Shown here piece by piece: positions 36,600 to 46,196 of a stretch of 64,000 nucleotides of DNA (positions are counted from its first letter, which is position 1; each line of letters starts with the position of its first letter). The notes below the pieces were generated by a model. The model was not told the DNA's origin and made no database searches. It saw nothing but the letters and a program-made list of their open reading frames with translations. The translations under genes were made by a program, and so were the position numbers. This DNA is from an uncultured Paracoccaceae bacterium. Lineage in GTDB: Bacteria > Pseudomonadota > Alphaproteobacteria > Rhodobacterales > Rhodobacteraceae. The stretch lies in assembly GCA_947493745.1 (NCBI GenBank), contig CANLSM010000021.1, positions 1 through 64,000 of the forward strand, read 5' to 3'.

Positions 36600-37847
36600 T
36601 CAGAGCATGTCCGGCTCTCGGCCCAGGCGTCTGGCGAGCGGTGCGATGGTCAGTCCCTGAACGATGATTGAGAAGATCACGACCACGTAGGTGGCGGTCA
36701 GGATCAGGGACTTCCATTCGCTGTCTGGCAGGCTGAGCGCCAGCGCAACCGAGATACCGCCCTTCAGCCCGCCCCATGTCATGATCGGGATCACATCGGG
36801 TCCGAATTCACGAAACGGTCTGAGCAGCATGATCGGTACCGAGACCGCGACAAGACGCGCGAAGAGCGCCAGGCCAATAGCCATCAGCCCGGCCTGAAAG
36901 GCCTGCATGGAGAAGGCGACGGCAAAGACCTCGATCCCGATCAGCAGGAACAGCACCGCGTTCAGGATCTCGTCGATCAGCTTCCAGAACGTGTTGACAT
37001 GTTCGCGGGTGGCTTCGCTCATCCCGTATTTCATGCCGACATCGCCGATCAGAAGTCCCGCGACAACCGCCATGATCGGGCCCGAGACATGCAGGTAGAC
37101 CGCCAGTTCATACCCGCCAAACGCCAGGCCCAGCGAGAGAAGCACTTCAAGTGAGTAGTCATCGATCCGTCGCATGACGCGGAAGGTCAGCCAGCCCAGC
37201 ACCGCCCCCAGAAGGGCGCCGCCGACGGCCTCCTGCAGGAACAGCATCACAGCGGCGCCCGCACCCGATGCGTGATGATCGTCGCCGGGGAACGCGAGGC
37301 CCACGATAACCAGAAAGACGACGTAGCCGACGCCGTCATTGAAGAGGCTTTCTCCGGCGATCTTGGTCTCCAGGCTCTTGCGCAGATTGGCCTCTTTCAG
37401 GACACCCAGAACCGCCACCGGATCTGTTGGGGAGATGAGCGCGCCGAAGACCAGCGCGACAAGAAGCGGCATGCCGGTGATCCAGGAGAAGCCGACACCC
37501 GCAACCAGCGTCGACAGTCCGACACCCATCGTGGCCATAAGGGCGACAACCCATGCGCGGGCCTTGAGATCTTCCAGTTTGACGTGGAGCGCACCGGCAA
37601 AGAGGAGAAGGCCAAGCATGCCTTCCAGCAGCGCGTCGGAGAATTCGATCTCCAGAACAAGGGCGCGGATCTGCGATGTCAGATCGACACTTGTCATAAG
37701 TACATCGAGGCCGACCAGCGCAAGCGATGCCAGAAGTGCGACAACCAGGATACCGATGGCCGACGGCAGCTTGAGAAAGAAGTAATTGAGCGAACCGAAC
37801 ACGCCCGCCAGAACAATCAGAAGCGAGGCGATCTGCAGCGCGTTCAT
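36600..37847 (-). CDS. CPA1-type cation/proton antiporter
   Basis: A 415-residue inner-membrane protein with about 12 hydrophobic segments. It carries the sodium/proton exchanger motifs ALISPTDPVAVLGVLKEA, AGESLFNDGVGYVVFL and TWGGLKGGISVALALSLP, as in NhaP-type antiporters. The Asp residues in SPTDP and FNDG are the likely ion-binding sites. The ion (sodium or potassium) cannot be told from sequence. It is a monocistronic gene upstream of eno. Confidence 0.9.
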   Translation of the reverse strand: MNALQIASLLIVLAGVFGSLNYFFLKLPSAIGILVVALLASLALVGLDVLMTSVDLTSQIRALVLEIEFSDALLEGMLGLLLFAGALHVKLEDLKARAWVVALMATMGVGLSTLVAGVGFSWITGMPLLVALVFGALISPTDPVAVLGVLKEANLRKSLETKIAGESLFNDGVGYVVFLVIVGLAFPGDDHHASGAGAAVMLFLQEAVGGALLGAVLGWLTFRVMRRIDDYSLEVLLSLGLAFGGYELAVYLHVSGPIMAVVAGLLIGDVGMKYGMSEATREHVNTFWKLIDEILNAVLFLLIGIEVFAVAFSMQAFQAGLMAIGLALFARLVAVSVPIMLLRPFREFGPDVIPIMTWGGLKGGISVALALSLPDSEWKSLILTATYVVVIFSIIVQGLTIAPLARRLGREPDML

Positions 37848-37873
37848 CAGAAAAGCCTCTTTCGTTCAGAGAC

Positions 37874-37902
37874 AAAAAAACCGCGAAACGGATGTTCGCG
37901 GG
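37874..37902 (-). terminator. Rho-independent terminator of the small acidic protein gene
   Basis: Read on the minus strand, CCGCGAA (37901-37895) pairs with TTCGCGG (37887-37881) around an 7-base loop, followed by TTTTTTT (37880-37874). It lies about 70 bases after the stop of the gene at 37972-38190. Confidence 0.85.
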
Positions 37903-37971
37903 GGCCTGTGGTCATATTCAGGAAAGTTTTGGGTTCAACAGAAGTCGAACCCAAGAAGCGTGTAAGCTTGA

Positions 37972-38190
37972 TCAGCTTGCAGAGGAATCGTCGTCGTCAT
38001 CGTCCGACAGAACGACAGCCGCAGCGATCAATGCAATGGCCAGAACCGGAACCAGCCAGCCAGCGCGGGAACCACCGATGGGCTCCTCTTCGATCACTTC
38101 CTGCTCAACCGGAGCTTCGAAAACCAGGTTGCCGGAATAAGCAATTGTGCCAGACAGTGCCAGAGCGGCAAGTACCCAAAGAAGTTTCAT
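37972..38190 (-). CDS. small membrane protein with Asp-run C-terminus
   Basis: The 72-residue protein has a signal-like N-terminus (LLWVLAALALSGTIAYS), an acidic middle (EVIEEEPIGGS), a transmembrane segment (WLVPVLAIALIAAAVVL) and a tail of six Asp residues then SSAS. The topology places the acidic tail in the cytoplasm. GAGGGA precedes the ATG and a clear terminator follows, so it is expressed as its own unit. The function is unknown; similar short proteins are common in this family of bacteria. Confidence 0.75.
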   Translation of the reverse strand: MKLLWVLAALALSGTIAYSGNLVFEAPVEQEVIEEEPIGGSRAGWLVPVLAIALIAAAVVLSDDDDDDSSAS

Positions 38191-38270
38191 TTTGTCCCTC
38201 ATTCAACGAAGATTTGAACTTAACCGTTTCGCAGGTTAGATAAAATTGTCAAGACCAGTGGCCCGCCTGT

Positions 38271-39263
38271 TTGCGAGTATCGGACCCAATAGTGCCCAAA
38301 AATCACAGGAAATACTCTCAGGAGCCTCGTGTCCTCATTGCGGTCGCAACAAGAGAGAGGCCACGGCTTCTTGGTGAGTTGCTGAACTCGCTGCACTCGG
38401 TGGTCAGGCCGGATGGTGTGTCCTTCAGCCTTCTGGTCGTGGAGAATGACGTGGAGGAAGCCTCCCGGGATGTCGTCGAGACGGTCGAAACCGGATTTGA
38501 CACGCAATATCGGCTGGAGCCGCAGATTGGTCTGGTGAGCGCCCGCAACCGGATTTTTGACGAGGCCATTGCAGCCGATGTTGACTGGATCCTGGCCCTG
38601 GACGACGACCAGCGGGTTGACGCAAACTGGCTGACCGAACATCTCGAAGCGATGCACCGGCTGCCGGACGCCCGGATTTTCAGCGGGCCCTATGTGTTTC
38701 ACTATCGGCAACAGCTCTCCCCGTGGTTTGCGCCTTTTGCATTTCGCGAGAGGGCGTTTGGGGATGTGCTGCGTCTCGTGGCAGGCGGGAACGCCGCAAT
38801 TCACCGGGATGTCTTTCATCCCGACGGCGCGCATTTGAGGTTCGACGAGGATTTTCAGTTTCAGGGTGGGGAGGATATCGAGTTTTTCCTGCGTGCCCGC
38901 GAGGCGGGGTTTGAAACCTATTGGGTGCCCGACGCAATCGTGCATGAGGATATGAAGCCGGAGAGGCTGTCCATGCGTGCGATCCTTCATCGCAGGCGAA
39001 CGTCGCAACGCAATCTTGCGCATATCCGCCACAAGCACACCGGCGCGGTGCGAGGCGTCCTGACAAACCTGCGGCTTGCGCTCCGGTCGTTGTTGGTTGC
39101 CATCGCGAATGCGCTCTATGGCGGGGTGCTCATGCTGTTTGACCGGGCCGAGGGGCGGCTGAGGCTCGGGGTGGCTTTGACGAAGCTGACGCGGATCGTC
39201 GGGATCTGCGATTTCTATCTCGGCCGGTCTTTCGAGCCCTATAAGAAGGTGATCGGCGACTGA
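38271..39263 (+). CDS. family 2 glycosyltransferase
   Basis: A 330-residue GT2 enzyme with VLIAVATRERPRLLGELLNSL, the nucleotide-sugar DxD motif in LALDDDQRVDANWL, SGPYVFHYR and GGEDIEFFLRAREAGFETYWVPDAIVHED. A hydrophobic stretch near residues 270-290 could anchor it to the membrane. The start is uncertain: the frame opens with TTG at 38271, and a GTG at 38292 is closer to the conserved domain. Acceptor and sugar are unknown; no cell-surface sugar operon is adjacent. Confidence 0.82.
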   Translation: MRVSDPIVPKNHRKYSQEPRVLIAVATRERPRLLGELLNSLHSVVRPDGVSFSLLVVENDVEEASRDVVETVETGFDTQYRLEPQIGLVSARNRIFDEAIAADVDWILALDDDQRVDANWLTEHLEAMHRLPDARIFSGPYVFHYRQQLSPWFAPFAFRERAFGDVLRLVAGGNAAIHRDVFHPDGAHLRFDEDFQFQGGEDIEFFLRAREAGFETYWVPDAIVHEDMKPERLSMRAILHRRRTSQRNLAHIRHKHTGAVRGVLTNLRLALRSLLVAIANALYGGVLMLFDRAEGRLRLGVALTKLTRIVGICDFYLGRSFEPYKKVIGD

Positions 39264-39266
39264 TCC

Positions 39267-40094
39267 CTATTCGGCTTTCTTCACGTCATCCCAGAGCGTG
39301 TCCATCTCTTCCAGAGTGCTGTCCTCCGGGGTCTTTCCGCGCGCCTTCAGCCGGGCCTCGACGCCCTCGAACCGGCGGGTGAACTTGGCATTGGCCGCGC
39401 GCAGGGCGGCTTCGGGATCGATATCCAGATGGCGGGCGAGATTGGCCATGACAAACATCAGGTCTCCGAACTCCTCCTCGGTCTTCTCCGGCCCGAGTTC
39501 TGATCTGGCCTCCACCAGTTCGCCGACCTCCTCGCGGATCTTGTCGAGCACCTGACCTGTCTCCGGCCAGTCAAACCCGACCCGCGCGGCGCGTTTCTGG
39601 AGCTTGACGGCCCGTGTCAGGGCGGGGAGGCCCATGGCGACGCCGTCAAGTGCACCGGCGCGTGTCTTGCCCGCGCGCTCGGCGGCCTTGATCTTCTCCC
39701 AGTCGAGCGTCTGCTCTGCAGCGGATTTGTCCCGGCTGTCCTCGCCAAAGACATGCGGATGGCGGCGGACCATCTTTTCCGCGATGCCTTCAGCAACATC
39801 GTGGAACGTGAAAAGCCCGTCTTCCGTGGCCATCTGCGTATAGTAGATGACCTGCAACAGCAGATCGCCCAACTCATCCTTCAGGTCCGCCATATCGCCG
39901 CGTTCGATTGCATCGGCGACCTCATAGGCCTCCTCGATCGTGTAGGGAACAATGGTCTCGTAGCTTTGCTCGATATCCCAGGGACAGCCTGTCTGCGGGT
40001 CGCGCAATCGCCGCATGATCTCGAGCAACCGCACGAGGCCTGCGTCCTTCTGGTGGACAATGGCGTCGGATGGGGAAAGCGGTCGATCTGTCAT
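39267..40094 (-). CDS. mazG: MazG, nucleoside triphosphate pyrophosphohydrolase
   Basis: Hydrolyses NTPs to NMPs, cleaning the pool or tuning stress responses. The 275-residue protein has two MazG domains. The first carries CPWDIEQSYETIVPYTIEEAYEV and LKDELGDLLLQVIYYTQMA; the second has KIREEVGELVEAR and EEFGDLMFVMANLARHL. The E-E-x-x-E and E-x-x-D metal sites are present in both. It is convergent with the glycosyltransferase gene, 3 bases apart. Confidence 0.94.
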   Translation of the reverse strand: MTDRPLSPSDAIVHQKDAGLVRLLEIMRRLRDPQTGCPWDIEQSYETIVPYTIEEAYEVADAIERGDMADLKDELGDLLLQVIYYTQMATEDGLFTFHDVAEGIAEKMVRRHPHVFGEDSRDKSAAEQTLDWEKIKAAERAGKTRAGALDGVAMGLPALTRAVKLQKRAARVGFDWPETGQVLDKIREEVGELVEARSELGPEKTEEEFGDLMFVMANLARHLDIDPEAALRAANAKFTRRFEGVEARLKARGKTPEDSTLEEMDTLWDDVKKAE

Positions 40095-40193
40095 ATCTGT
40101 CCTCTAGGCCGAAACCCTGGTTACCGGAAGCAATTTCTTGACGCTCTTCGTGCTCTTGTCTCTAGTGTTGTGAGATCACCCTCAGGAGGACCC

Positions 40194-41360
40194 ATGCCCG
40201 TCATCAACCGCATCGCCGAGTTTCACGATGATATGAAAGCCTGGCGGCAGCATCTGCACGCCCATCCCGAACTGCTTTTCGAGACGAGAGAGACCGCGAA
40301 ATTCGTGGTTGAACGGCTGCGCGAGTTCGGTGTGGACGAGATCGTCGAAGGCATGGCCGAGAACGGCGTCGTTGCGGTGATCAAGGGGCAGGGCGACGGG
40401 CCGGTCATCGGGCTGCGGGCCGACATGGATGCGTTGCCGATCCAGGAGGTGCGCGATCTGCCCTACAAGTCGAAACACGAGGGCAAGATGCATGCCTGTG
40501 GTCATGACGGGCACACGACAATGCTGCTGGGTGCGGCGCGCTATCTTGCGGAGACGCGGAATTTCTCGGGCTCAGTCGCGCTGATCTTCCAGCCCGCCGA
40601 AGAAGGCGGTGGCGGTGGCCGCGTGATGTGTGAAGAGGGGCTGATGGAGCGCTTCGGCATCACTCAGGTTTACGGCATGCACAACTGGCCGGGAATGGAG
40701 GCCGGGCGGATCGAGATGCGCCCCGGACCCACCATGGCCTCGGCGGACACGTTCGATATCGTTGTCACCGGCAAGGGCGCGCATGCCGCCCAGCCCGATC
40801 GCGGCATCGACCCCATTGCCATCGGCATGCAGATCGGTGTGGCCATGCAGACCATCGTGTCGCGCAATGTAGACCCGATCCATGCAGGTGTGGTGTCGAT
40901 CACAAAGTTTCACGCAGGCACCGCGCATAATGTGATCCCCGAGGAGGCCATGCTGTCAGGCACCGTTCGCACCCTTGATGCGGGCGTCCGCGACCGGATC
41001 GAGGCGCGGCTTACCGAGCTTGCGACCTCGATTGCAAGCGGCATGGGCGGCTCGGCCGAAGTGACCTACATCCGCGGCTATCCGGTGACGGTCTGTGATC
41101 CCGCTTCGGTGGATTTCGCCGAAGAGGTTGCCAACAATCTGGTGGGCCCCGAGAATGTCAGCGCGAACCGCGAGCCTGAAATGGGCTCGGAGGATTTCTC
41201 CTACCTGCTGGAGGAACGCCCCGGTGCCTATGTCTATCTCGGCATCGGAGAGGCGGCGGGTCTGCATCACCCGGAATATGATTTCAACGATGCGGTCAGC
41301 CCGGTCGGCGCGTCATACTATGCCAAACTCGTCGAGACAGCCCAGCCGATCAACAGGTGA
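40194..41360 (+). CDS. M20-family amidohydrolase (hippurate hydrolase-like)
   Basis: A 388-residue zinc peptidase/amidase that probably removes an acyl or aminoacyl group from an amino acid. It has WRQHLHAHPELLFE, GLRADMDALPIQE, MHACGHDGHTTMLLGAA (metal His/Asp), FQPAEEGGGGGRVM and the MGSEDFSYLLEE block, as in HipO/AbgA-like enzymes. GGAGG precedes the ATG at 40194; the frame stays open upstream but overlaps mazG. The natural substrate is unknown. Its end overlaps the P450 gene end by 11 bases. Confidence 0.9.
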   Translation: MPVINRIAEFHDDMKAWRQHLHAHPELLFETRETAKFVVERLREFGVDEIVEGMAENGVVAVIKGQGDGPVIGLRADMDALPIQEVRDLPYKSKHEGKMHACGHDGHTTMLLGAARYLAETRNFSGSVALIFQPAEEGGGGGRVMCEEGLMERFGITQVYGMHNWPGMEAGRIEMRPGPTMASADTFDIVVTGKGAHAAQPDRGIDPIAIGMQIGVAMQTIVSRNVDPIHAGVVSITKFHAGTAHNVIPEEAMLSGTVRTLDAGVRDRIEARLTELATSIASGMGGSAEVTYIRGYPVTVCDPASVDFAEEVANNLVGPENVSANREPEMGSEDFSYLLEERPGAYVYLGIGEAAGLHHPEYDFNDAVSPVGASYYAKLVETAQPINR

Positions 41361-42525
41361 CGCGGAGCGATTCCAGTCCATGAAAATGGTACTTGTTGGC
41401 GTAGACCGGTGACGCTGCCAGTTGCAGGTCGGGGCAGCGCTTGAAGAGCGTTCCGAACCCGATCTCCAGTTCAAGCCGTGCCAGCGGTGCGCCCACGCAG
41501 AAATGCAGACCCGCCCCGAAGGACAGGTGGCTGACCGATGCGCGGGTCGGGTCAAACCGACCGGGGTCGTCGGTCCGTTCCGGATCGTGATTGGCCGCGG
41601 CCAGCAAGAGGCCTACCTGATCGCCGATCTCGAACCTGTGGCCGAAAATCTCCATCGGCTCCGTCGCATAGCGCGTGAACATGTGCAAAGGCGGATCATA
41701 GCGCAGAATTTCCTCGATGGCGCCGGGGGCGGAGAGATCCCGCACGGTTCCGGTTTCCAGCAGGGTTTTCACCCCATTGCCGATGGTGTGAACTGTCGCC
41801 TCATGGCCCGCGTTCAGCAGCAGGATTGCGGTTGCGATGATCTCATCTTCGCTCAGGCGGTCGGAGGCGTCGCGGGCGGCGATCAGATGGCTGAGAAGAT
41901 CATCTTGCGGTGCGTCCCGCCGCACGACGATCAGGTCGCGCAGATAGTCGGAAAAGGCCAGCGTCGCGGCCACGGCGCGATCCTCCAGCGCCCGGTCGCG
42001 CCGCGCCTGATACATCGCCACCATGTCATGCGACCAGCGGAGAAGCTGATCCGCCATCTCCTCCGGCACGCCCAGAAGCCGCGCGATGATGATGACCGGC
42101 AGTCTTTCGGCGAAGGTCGGGATGAGGTCGATCTCGCCCGGCTCGAACCGATCGATCAGATGATGTGAAAGCGTTTCGATCTCGGGTGCCAGCGCACTGA
42201 TGCGCCGCGAAGTGAACGCATGAAGGACCAGCTTTCGCAGCCGCGTATGGGTGGGCGGCTCCCGCTCCAGCATGGAATGCTGCTCGACCGCATAAAACGG
42301 CGCAAGATGGCCCGGCGGCGGTGGCAGCACGCCTGGAGGTGCTTCGCGTCCGAAGCGACGGTCCCGCAGGAGCGTGTTCACTGCGTCATAGCTTGCGGCA
42401 CAGGCGAAGCCGTAATCCGTCCAGTGAAACAGGGGACCTGCTGCGCGTCCCTTGTCATAGAAAGGGTAGGGGTTCTGGACAAAATCCGGGTCGGTGGGGG
42501 ACTGGGACAGACTGTTCAGGGTCAT
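41350..42525 (-). CDS. cytochrome P450
   Basis: A soluble heme monooxygenase of 391 residues. The heme-binding loop is SFGAGLHFCVGAPLARLE with the Cys ligand, the I-helix reads LLNAGHEATVHTIGNG, and the ERR-like ETGTVRDL and FDPTRAS regions are present. Bacterial class I P450s need a ferredoxin, which is not encoded nearby. It overlaps the PLP-lyase gene (ATGA). The substrate is unknown. Confidence 0.93.
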   Translation of the reverse strand: MTLNSLSQSPTDPDFVQNPYPFYDKGRAAGPLFHWTDYGFACAASYDAVNTLLRDRRFGREAPPGVLPPPPGHLAPFYAVEQHSMLEREPPTHTRLRKLVLHAFTSRRISALAPEIETLSHHLIDRFEPGEIDLIPTFAERLPVIIIARLLGVPEEMADQLLRWSHDMVAMYQARRDRALEDRAVAATLAFSDYLRDLIVVRRDAPQDDLLSHLIAARDASDRLSEDEIIATAILLLNAGHEATVHTIGNGVKTLLETGTVRDLSAPGAIEEILRYDPPLHMFTRYATEPMEIFGHRFEIGDQVGLLLAAANHDPERTDDPGRFDPTRASVSHLSFGAGLHFCVGAPLARLELEIGFGTLFKRCPDLQLAASPVYANKYHFHGLESLRVTC

Positions 42526-43670
42526 CGGGCGCGGTCCAGCGCCTGCTCCAGATCGGCAATCAGATCGTCGGCATCCTCGATCCCGACTGAAAGCCTGAGC
42601 AGCGTGTCGGGCACGACGGAGTTCGGCCCCTCGACCACCTTGCGATGCTCGATCAGGCTCTCTACGCCGCCCAGCGAAGTGGCCGGAATGAACACCTCAC
42701 AGAACCGCGCGACATCATGGGCAATCGAGCCGTCACCGGTCACCAGCAGCGACAGCATGCCGCCGAAGCCGCCTTGCATCTGCGCCCGCGCGATCTCGTG
42801 TCCGGGATGCGAGGGCAGGCCGGGATAGAGGACCTGGGCCACCTTGGGATGCCCTTCGAAATGCCGGGCGATCTTCAATGCGTTATGGGAGGCGCGTTCA
42901 TAGCGGATGAAAAGTGTGCGCATGCCCCGGATCAGAAGCCAGGCCTCAAAAGCGGCGATGACACTGCCCATCAGGGTGCGGATGCTGCCCAGTTCCTCCC
43001 AGAGCGGGGTGATCCGGGCGGCACTCAGAACCCCTGCGGTGATGTCGGAATGACCTGCGAGATACTTGGTCGCTGAGTGGAAAACGTAGTCCGCGCCCAG
43101 CTCCAGCGCCGCCATGGTGCAGGGTGGCGCGGCGGTGACATCGACGACGAGAACGGCACCGGCCTGATGTGCCAGATCGGCGGCAGCGCTGATATCCGTC
43201 ACGTCCCAGTTCGGATTGGTTGGCGTCTCGATCCAGACCAGCCGTGTCGGTTTCGATGCTATCGCCTCGGCCAGCGCATCCGGGTTCGCCTGATCATAGA
43301 GCGTGAGGTCAATCCCCCGCAGATCGCGCATGCGGATCAGCCAGTTGATCACACCGTGATACATGACGCGCGGGGCGACCACATGATCGCCTGCGCGCAG
43401 CGTCTCGAACATTGCCACAGCGGCGGCCATGCCGGAGGCGAAGACCTTGCTGGCCGCAGCCCCGTCGAGGGACGCAATCACGGCCTCGGCATGCTCCACC
43501 GTCGGGCCGCCGTCGCGGCCATAGATATAGTCCTGACGCGGTGCGTAATCGGCATCGCGCGCGAAAGTCGATGCCATTTCGATGGCCGGTGTGACCGCGC
43601 CGGTGCGCTCGTCTATCAGCCGCAGAGCCTGGGCTGCGCGGGTGGCGGGCGAAAGAGGCGTGTTGCGCAT
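42522..43670 (-). CDS. PLP-dependent Cys/Met-metabolism enzyme (cystathionine gamma-lyase or beta-lyase type)
   Basis: The 382-residue protein belongs to the trans-sulfuration family. It has FARDADYAPRQDYIYGRDGGPT, FASGMAAAVAMFETL, WIETPTNPNWDVTDISA and the PLP lysine in FHSATKYLAGHSDITAGVL, and it ends LLRLSVGIEDADDLI. Whether it acts as cystathionine lyase, beta-lyase or methionine gamma-lyase cannot be told. The ATG at 43670 with AGGACC upstream is chosen; an in-frame extension exists. The P450 gene overlaps its stop. Confidence 0.88.
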   Translation of the reverse strand: MRNTPLSPATRAAQALRLIDERTGAVTPAIEMASTFARDADYAPRQDYIYGRDGGPTVEHAEAVIASLDGAAASKVFASGMAAAVAMFETLRAGDHVVAPRVMYHGVINWLIRMRDLRGIDLTLYDQANPDALAEAIASKPTRLVWIETPTNPNWDVTDISAAADLAHQAGAVLVVDVTAAPPCTMAALELGADYVFHSATKYLAGHSDITAGVLSAARITPLWEELGSIRTLMGSVIAAFEAWLLIRGMRTLFIRYERASHNALKIARHFEGHPKVAQVLYPGLPSHPGHEIARAQMQGGFGGMLSLLVTGDGSIAHDVARFCEVFIPATSLGGVESLIEHRKVVEGPNSVVPDTLLRLSVGIEDADDLIADLEQALDRAR

Positions 43671-43767
43671 GGGGTCCTGACTTGTCTTGATGGCCGAAGT
43701 GATGGCATGTTTGATGGCTGATGCGAACCCCGAATGCAAAAGGGGAAGCGATGGGAGGTCAAGGGGC

Positions 43768-45576
43768 GTGAGCCGTCTGAGTTTTATCCTGTTTGCCGGT
43801 GTGGCGACGCTGGGCCTTTTCGTGATCGGGTTCACGCTTGGATATCGCGCCGAAATCGGCCGGATCACCGCACAGGGCGAGGCGGGGCTGGAACTGTCGG
43901 TGGACAGGCTGACCAATCAGCTCGACCGCTATCGGTATCTGCCGTCCGTTCTTGCGCGTAACACCGAGTTCCGCGATCTCCTGACAGCGCCACATCCGGC
44001 GCGCATCGCGCAGCTCAACCGCAGGCTTGAGCGGATCGCGGACACGTCCGGCGCGCTCGACATCTATGTGATGGACGCGGACGGCCTGACTGTTGCGACC
44101 TCCAATCACGCGCTTGAGCGCAGTTTTCTGGGCCGGAACTTCAGTTGGCGGCCGTATTTCAAGCAAGCGATGCTGGGCAGGCTGGCGAGCTATCATGCGG
44201 TGGGAACCACGTCCCGGGCGCGCGGGTTCTACTTTGCGCATCCGATACGGGGCAGCGATTTCGCCCCTATCGGGGTAATCGTCGTCAAGGTCGATCTGGA
44301 ACGGATCGAACGCGCCTGGCGCGGGGATCGCGATACGGTGTTCTTCACTGATGGGAAGGGTGTCGTCTTTTTGTCCAATCGCGATGTGCTGGTGCTGCGC
44401 AGAACCGGCCCGCCGCCCTCGGTAACAGGGGCGGACAGTCTGCAATATGCTGGTATCGAACCGCTGCCTCTGCCGATATCGCCTGACCGAAATCTCTTTG
44501 GCCAACAGGTCTGGACCTATTCCGGTGACGGGTTCGTACCGGCGCGCGCAATTGACCTGAGCCGCAGAATGGAGGTCATCGGCTTTGATGCGCATATTCT
44601 GGCGGATGAAAGCCCGGCGCGCGCGCAGGCGATGCTCTGGGGTGCCCTCAGCGGTGCGTTCGGCGGGGTGCTCAGTCTGATTGGAGCGGTTGTCTTTCAG
44701 CGTCGGCAGGCTCTTGCTGCACAACTGGTCGCGGAGGAGCAGGCCAAGATCGAGCTCGAAGGCAAGGTCGCCCGGCGCACCGCGGACTTGTCCAAGGCCA
44801 ATGAGCGCCTAAAGGCCGAGGTGCAGGAGCGCGAGGCGGCGGAGAAATCCTTGCGCCAGGTTCAGGATGAGCTGGTTCAGGCAGGCAAGCTGACCGCGCT
44901 CGGCCAGATGTCGGCGGGCATCAGTCACGAATTGAACCAGCCGCTCACCGCGATCCAGACGCTGGCGGAGAACGCTTCGATCCTGAGTGAGCGGGGCGAG
45001 ACCGAGCAGGTGCGCCAGAACATCTCGCGCATTTCCCAGATCGCCGGGCGGATGGGCCGGATCATCAAGAACCTGCGCACATTCGCGCGCAAGGAAGGGG
45101 AACCGGTCGAGGACGTCGACCTGATCGAGGTGATCGCGGACACGCTGGCCCTTGCCGAGGGCCGGTTTCACAAGGAGCAGGTGACGCTTCACTGGACCCC
45201 GCCCGAACATGCCGTATTCGTGCGCGGTGGTCCGGTCCGACTGCAACAGGTGGTCATGAACCTGATCACCAACGCGCTTGATGCCATGGAGGGTCTGAAG
45301 CCCGGACCGGTTCTGGAACTTGCCGTCAGCGCGCAGGCCGACCGCGTCCATCTGGATGTGCGAGATCACGGACCGGGGCTGAGCGAGCCGGACCGCATCT
45401 TCGATCCGTTCTATTCCACCAAGCCGGTGAGCGGCGGTATGGGGCTGGGCCTGTCGATCTCGTATGGGATCGTGCAAAGCTTTGGCGGGCGTATCAGCGG
45501 TCGCAATCATGAGGGCGGCGGAGCCGTTCTGACCGTCGATCTGACCCGCAGCAATCGCCGGGAGGCGGCGGCATGA
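43768..45576 (+). CDS. dctB: DctB-like C4-dicarboxylate sensor histidine kinase
   Basis: The 602-residue membrane kinase has an N-terminal transmembrane helix and a periplasmic double-Cache-like domain (about 40-300; DADGLTVATSNHALER, YHAVGTTSRARGFYFAHP). A second transmembrane helix and a coiled coil (QEREAAEKSLRQVQDEL) lead to the HisKA box GQMSAGISHELNQPLTAIQTLAENA and the ATPase (N-, G1- and G2-type: NLITNALDAM, DHGPGL, GMGLGLSIS). The GTG at 43768 follows GGGAGG; upstream ATGs in frame would add 27 residues. It overlaps the regulator gene and precedes dctPQM. Confidence 0.9.
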   Translation: MSRLSFILFAGVATLGLFVIGFTLGYRAEIGRITAQGEAGLELSVDRLTNQLDRYRYLPSVLARNTEFRDLLTAPHPARIAQLNRRLERIADTSGALDIYVMDADGLTVATSNHALERSFLGRNFSWRPYFKQAMLGRLASYHAVGTTSRARGFYFAHPIRGSDFAPIGVIVVKVDLERIERAWRGDRDTVFFTDGKGVVFLSNRDVLVLRRTGPPPSVTGADSLQYAGIEPLPLPISPDRNLFGQQVWTYSGDGFVPARAIDLSRRMEVIGFDAHILADESPARAQAMLWGALSGAFGGVLSLIGAVVFQRRQALAAQLVAEEQAKIELEGKVARRTADLSKANERLKAEVQEREAAEKSLRQVQDELVQAGKLTALGQMSAGISHELNQPLTAIQTLAENASILSERGETEQVRQNISRISQIAGRMGRIIKNLRTFARKEGEPVEDVDLIEVIADTLALAEGRFHKEQVTLHWTPPEHAVFVRGGPVRLQQVVMNLITNALDAMEGLKPGPVLELAVSAQADRVHLDVRDHGPGLSEPDRIFDPFYSTKPVSGGMGLGLSISYGIVQSFGGRISGRNHEGGGAVLTVDLTRSNRREAAA

Positions 45577-46175
45577 ACGCAAAGTGCCGGGTACTCTTTC
45601 TCGACGATGACACGGATGTGCGCACAGCCATCGGTCAGTCGCTGGAGCTTGCGGGCTATGACGTTGTGCTGTGCCGCGCCTATATCGAGGCCATCGACTA
45701 TCTCTCGGCGGCCTTTGCGGGCGTGATTGTCACGGATATCCGCATGCCGGGCAAGGACGGGTTCGACTTTCTGGCGCGCTGTCAGAAGGTCGATCCCGAT
45801 TTGCCGGTGATCGTGCTGACCGGCGAGGCGGATGTGCCCATGGCGGTGGATGCCCTGTCAAAGGGGGCGGTTGGTTTTCTGGAAAAGCCGTGCCCGCCGA
45901 CAGAGCTGCAAACCGCGATCGAGAGGGCGTGGACGAAGCGGCGGGCGGTGCTGGAGGGTCGGGACGTCGCGGGACTCGCGCCGCCCGCGTCACGCACTGC
46001 ATCTGTGCCGCTATCGGCGCGGCTCGACCTTGTTGAGCGCGACCTGCTGGAGGCGGCGTTGACCGAGCAGCGGGGCAGGATCCCGGACATCTGCACAGCA
46101 CTCGGACTGCCGCGCAAGACGCTTTATGACAAGCTGAAACGCCACGGGCTTGACCCAGCCATCTATCGCGATTGA
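45573..46175 (+). CDS. response regulator with receiver and Fis-type HTH, lacking the AAA+ domain
   Basis: A 200-residue regulator. The receiver (1-120) has FLDDDTDVRTAIGQS, the phosphoryl-accepting Asp in VIVTDIRMPGKDGF, VLTGEADVPMAV and FLEKPCPPTEL. A linker of about 35 residues leads to a Fis-like HTH (about 155-195, GRIPDICTALGLPRKTLYDKLKRHGL). It resembles DctD at both ends but has no sigma-54-activating ATPase domain between them. It therefore cannot act like classical DctD and more likely works with the housekeeping polymerase. The start overlaps the kinase stop (ATGA). Confidence 0.88.
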   Translation: MNAKCRVLFLDDDTDVRTAIGQSLELAGYDVVLCRAYIEAIDYLSAAFAGVIVTDIRMPGKDGFDFLARCQKVDPDLPVIVLTGEADVPMAVDALSKGAVGFLEKPCPPTELQTAIERAWTKRRAVLEGRDVAGLAPPASRTASVPLSARLDLVERDLLEAALTEQRGRIPDICTALGLPRKTLYDKLKRHGLDPAIYRD

Positions 46176-46196
46176 TTCGAAACAGTCCCGCCACCT

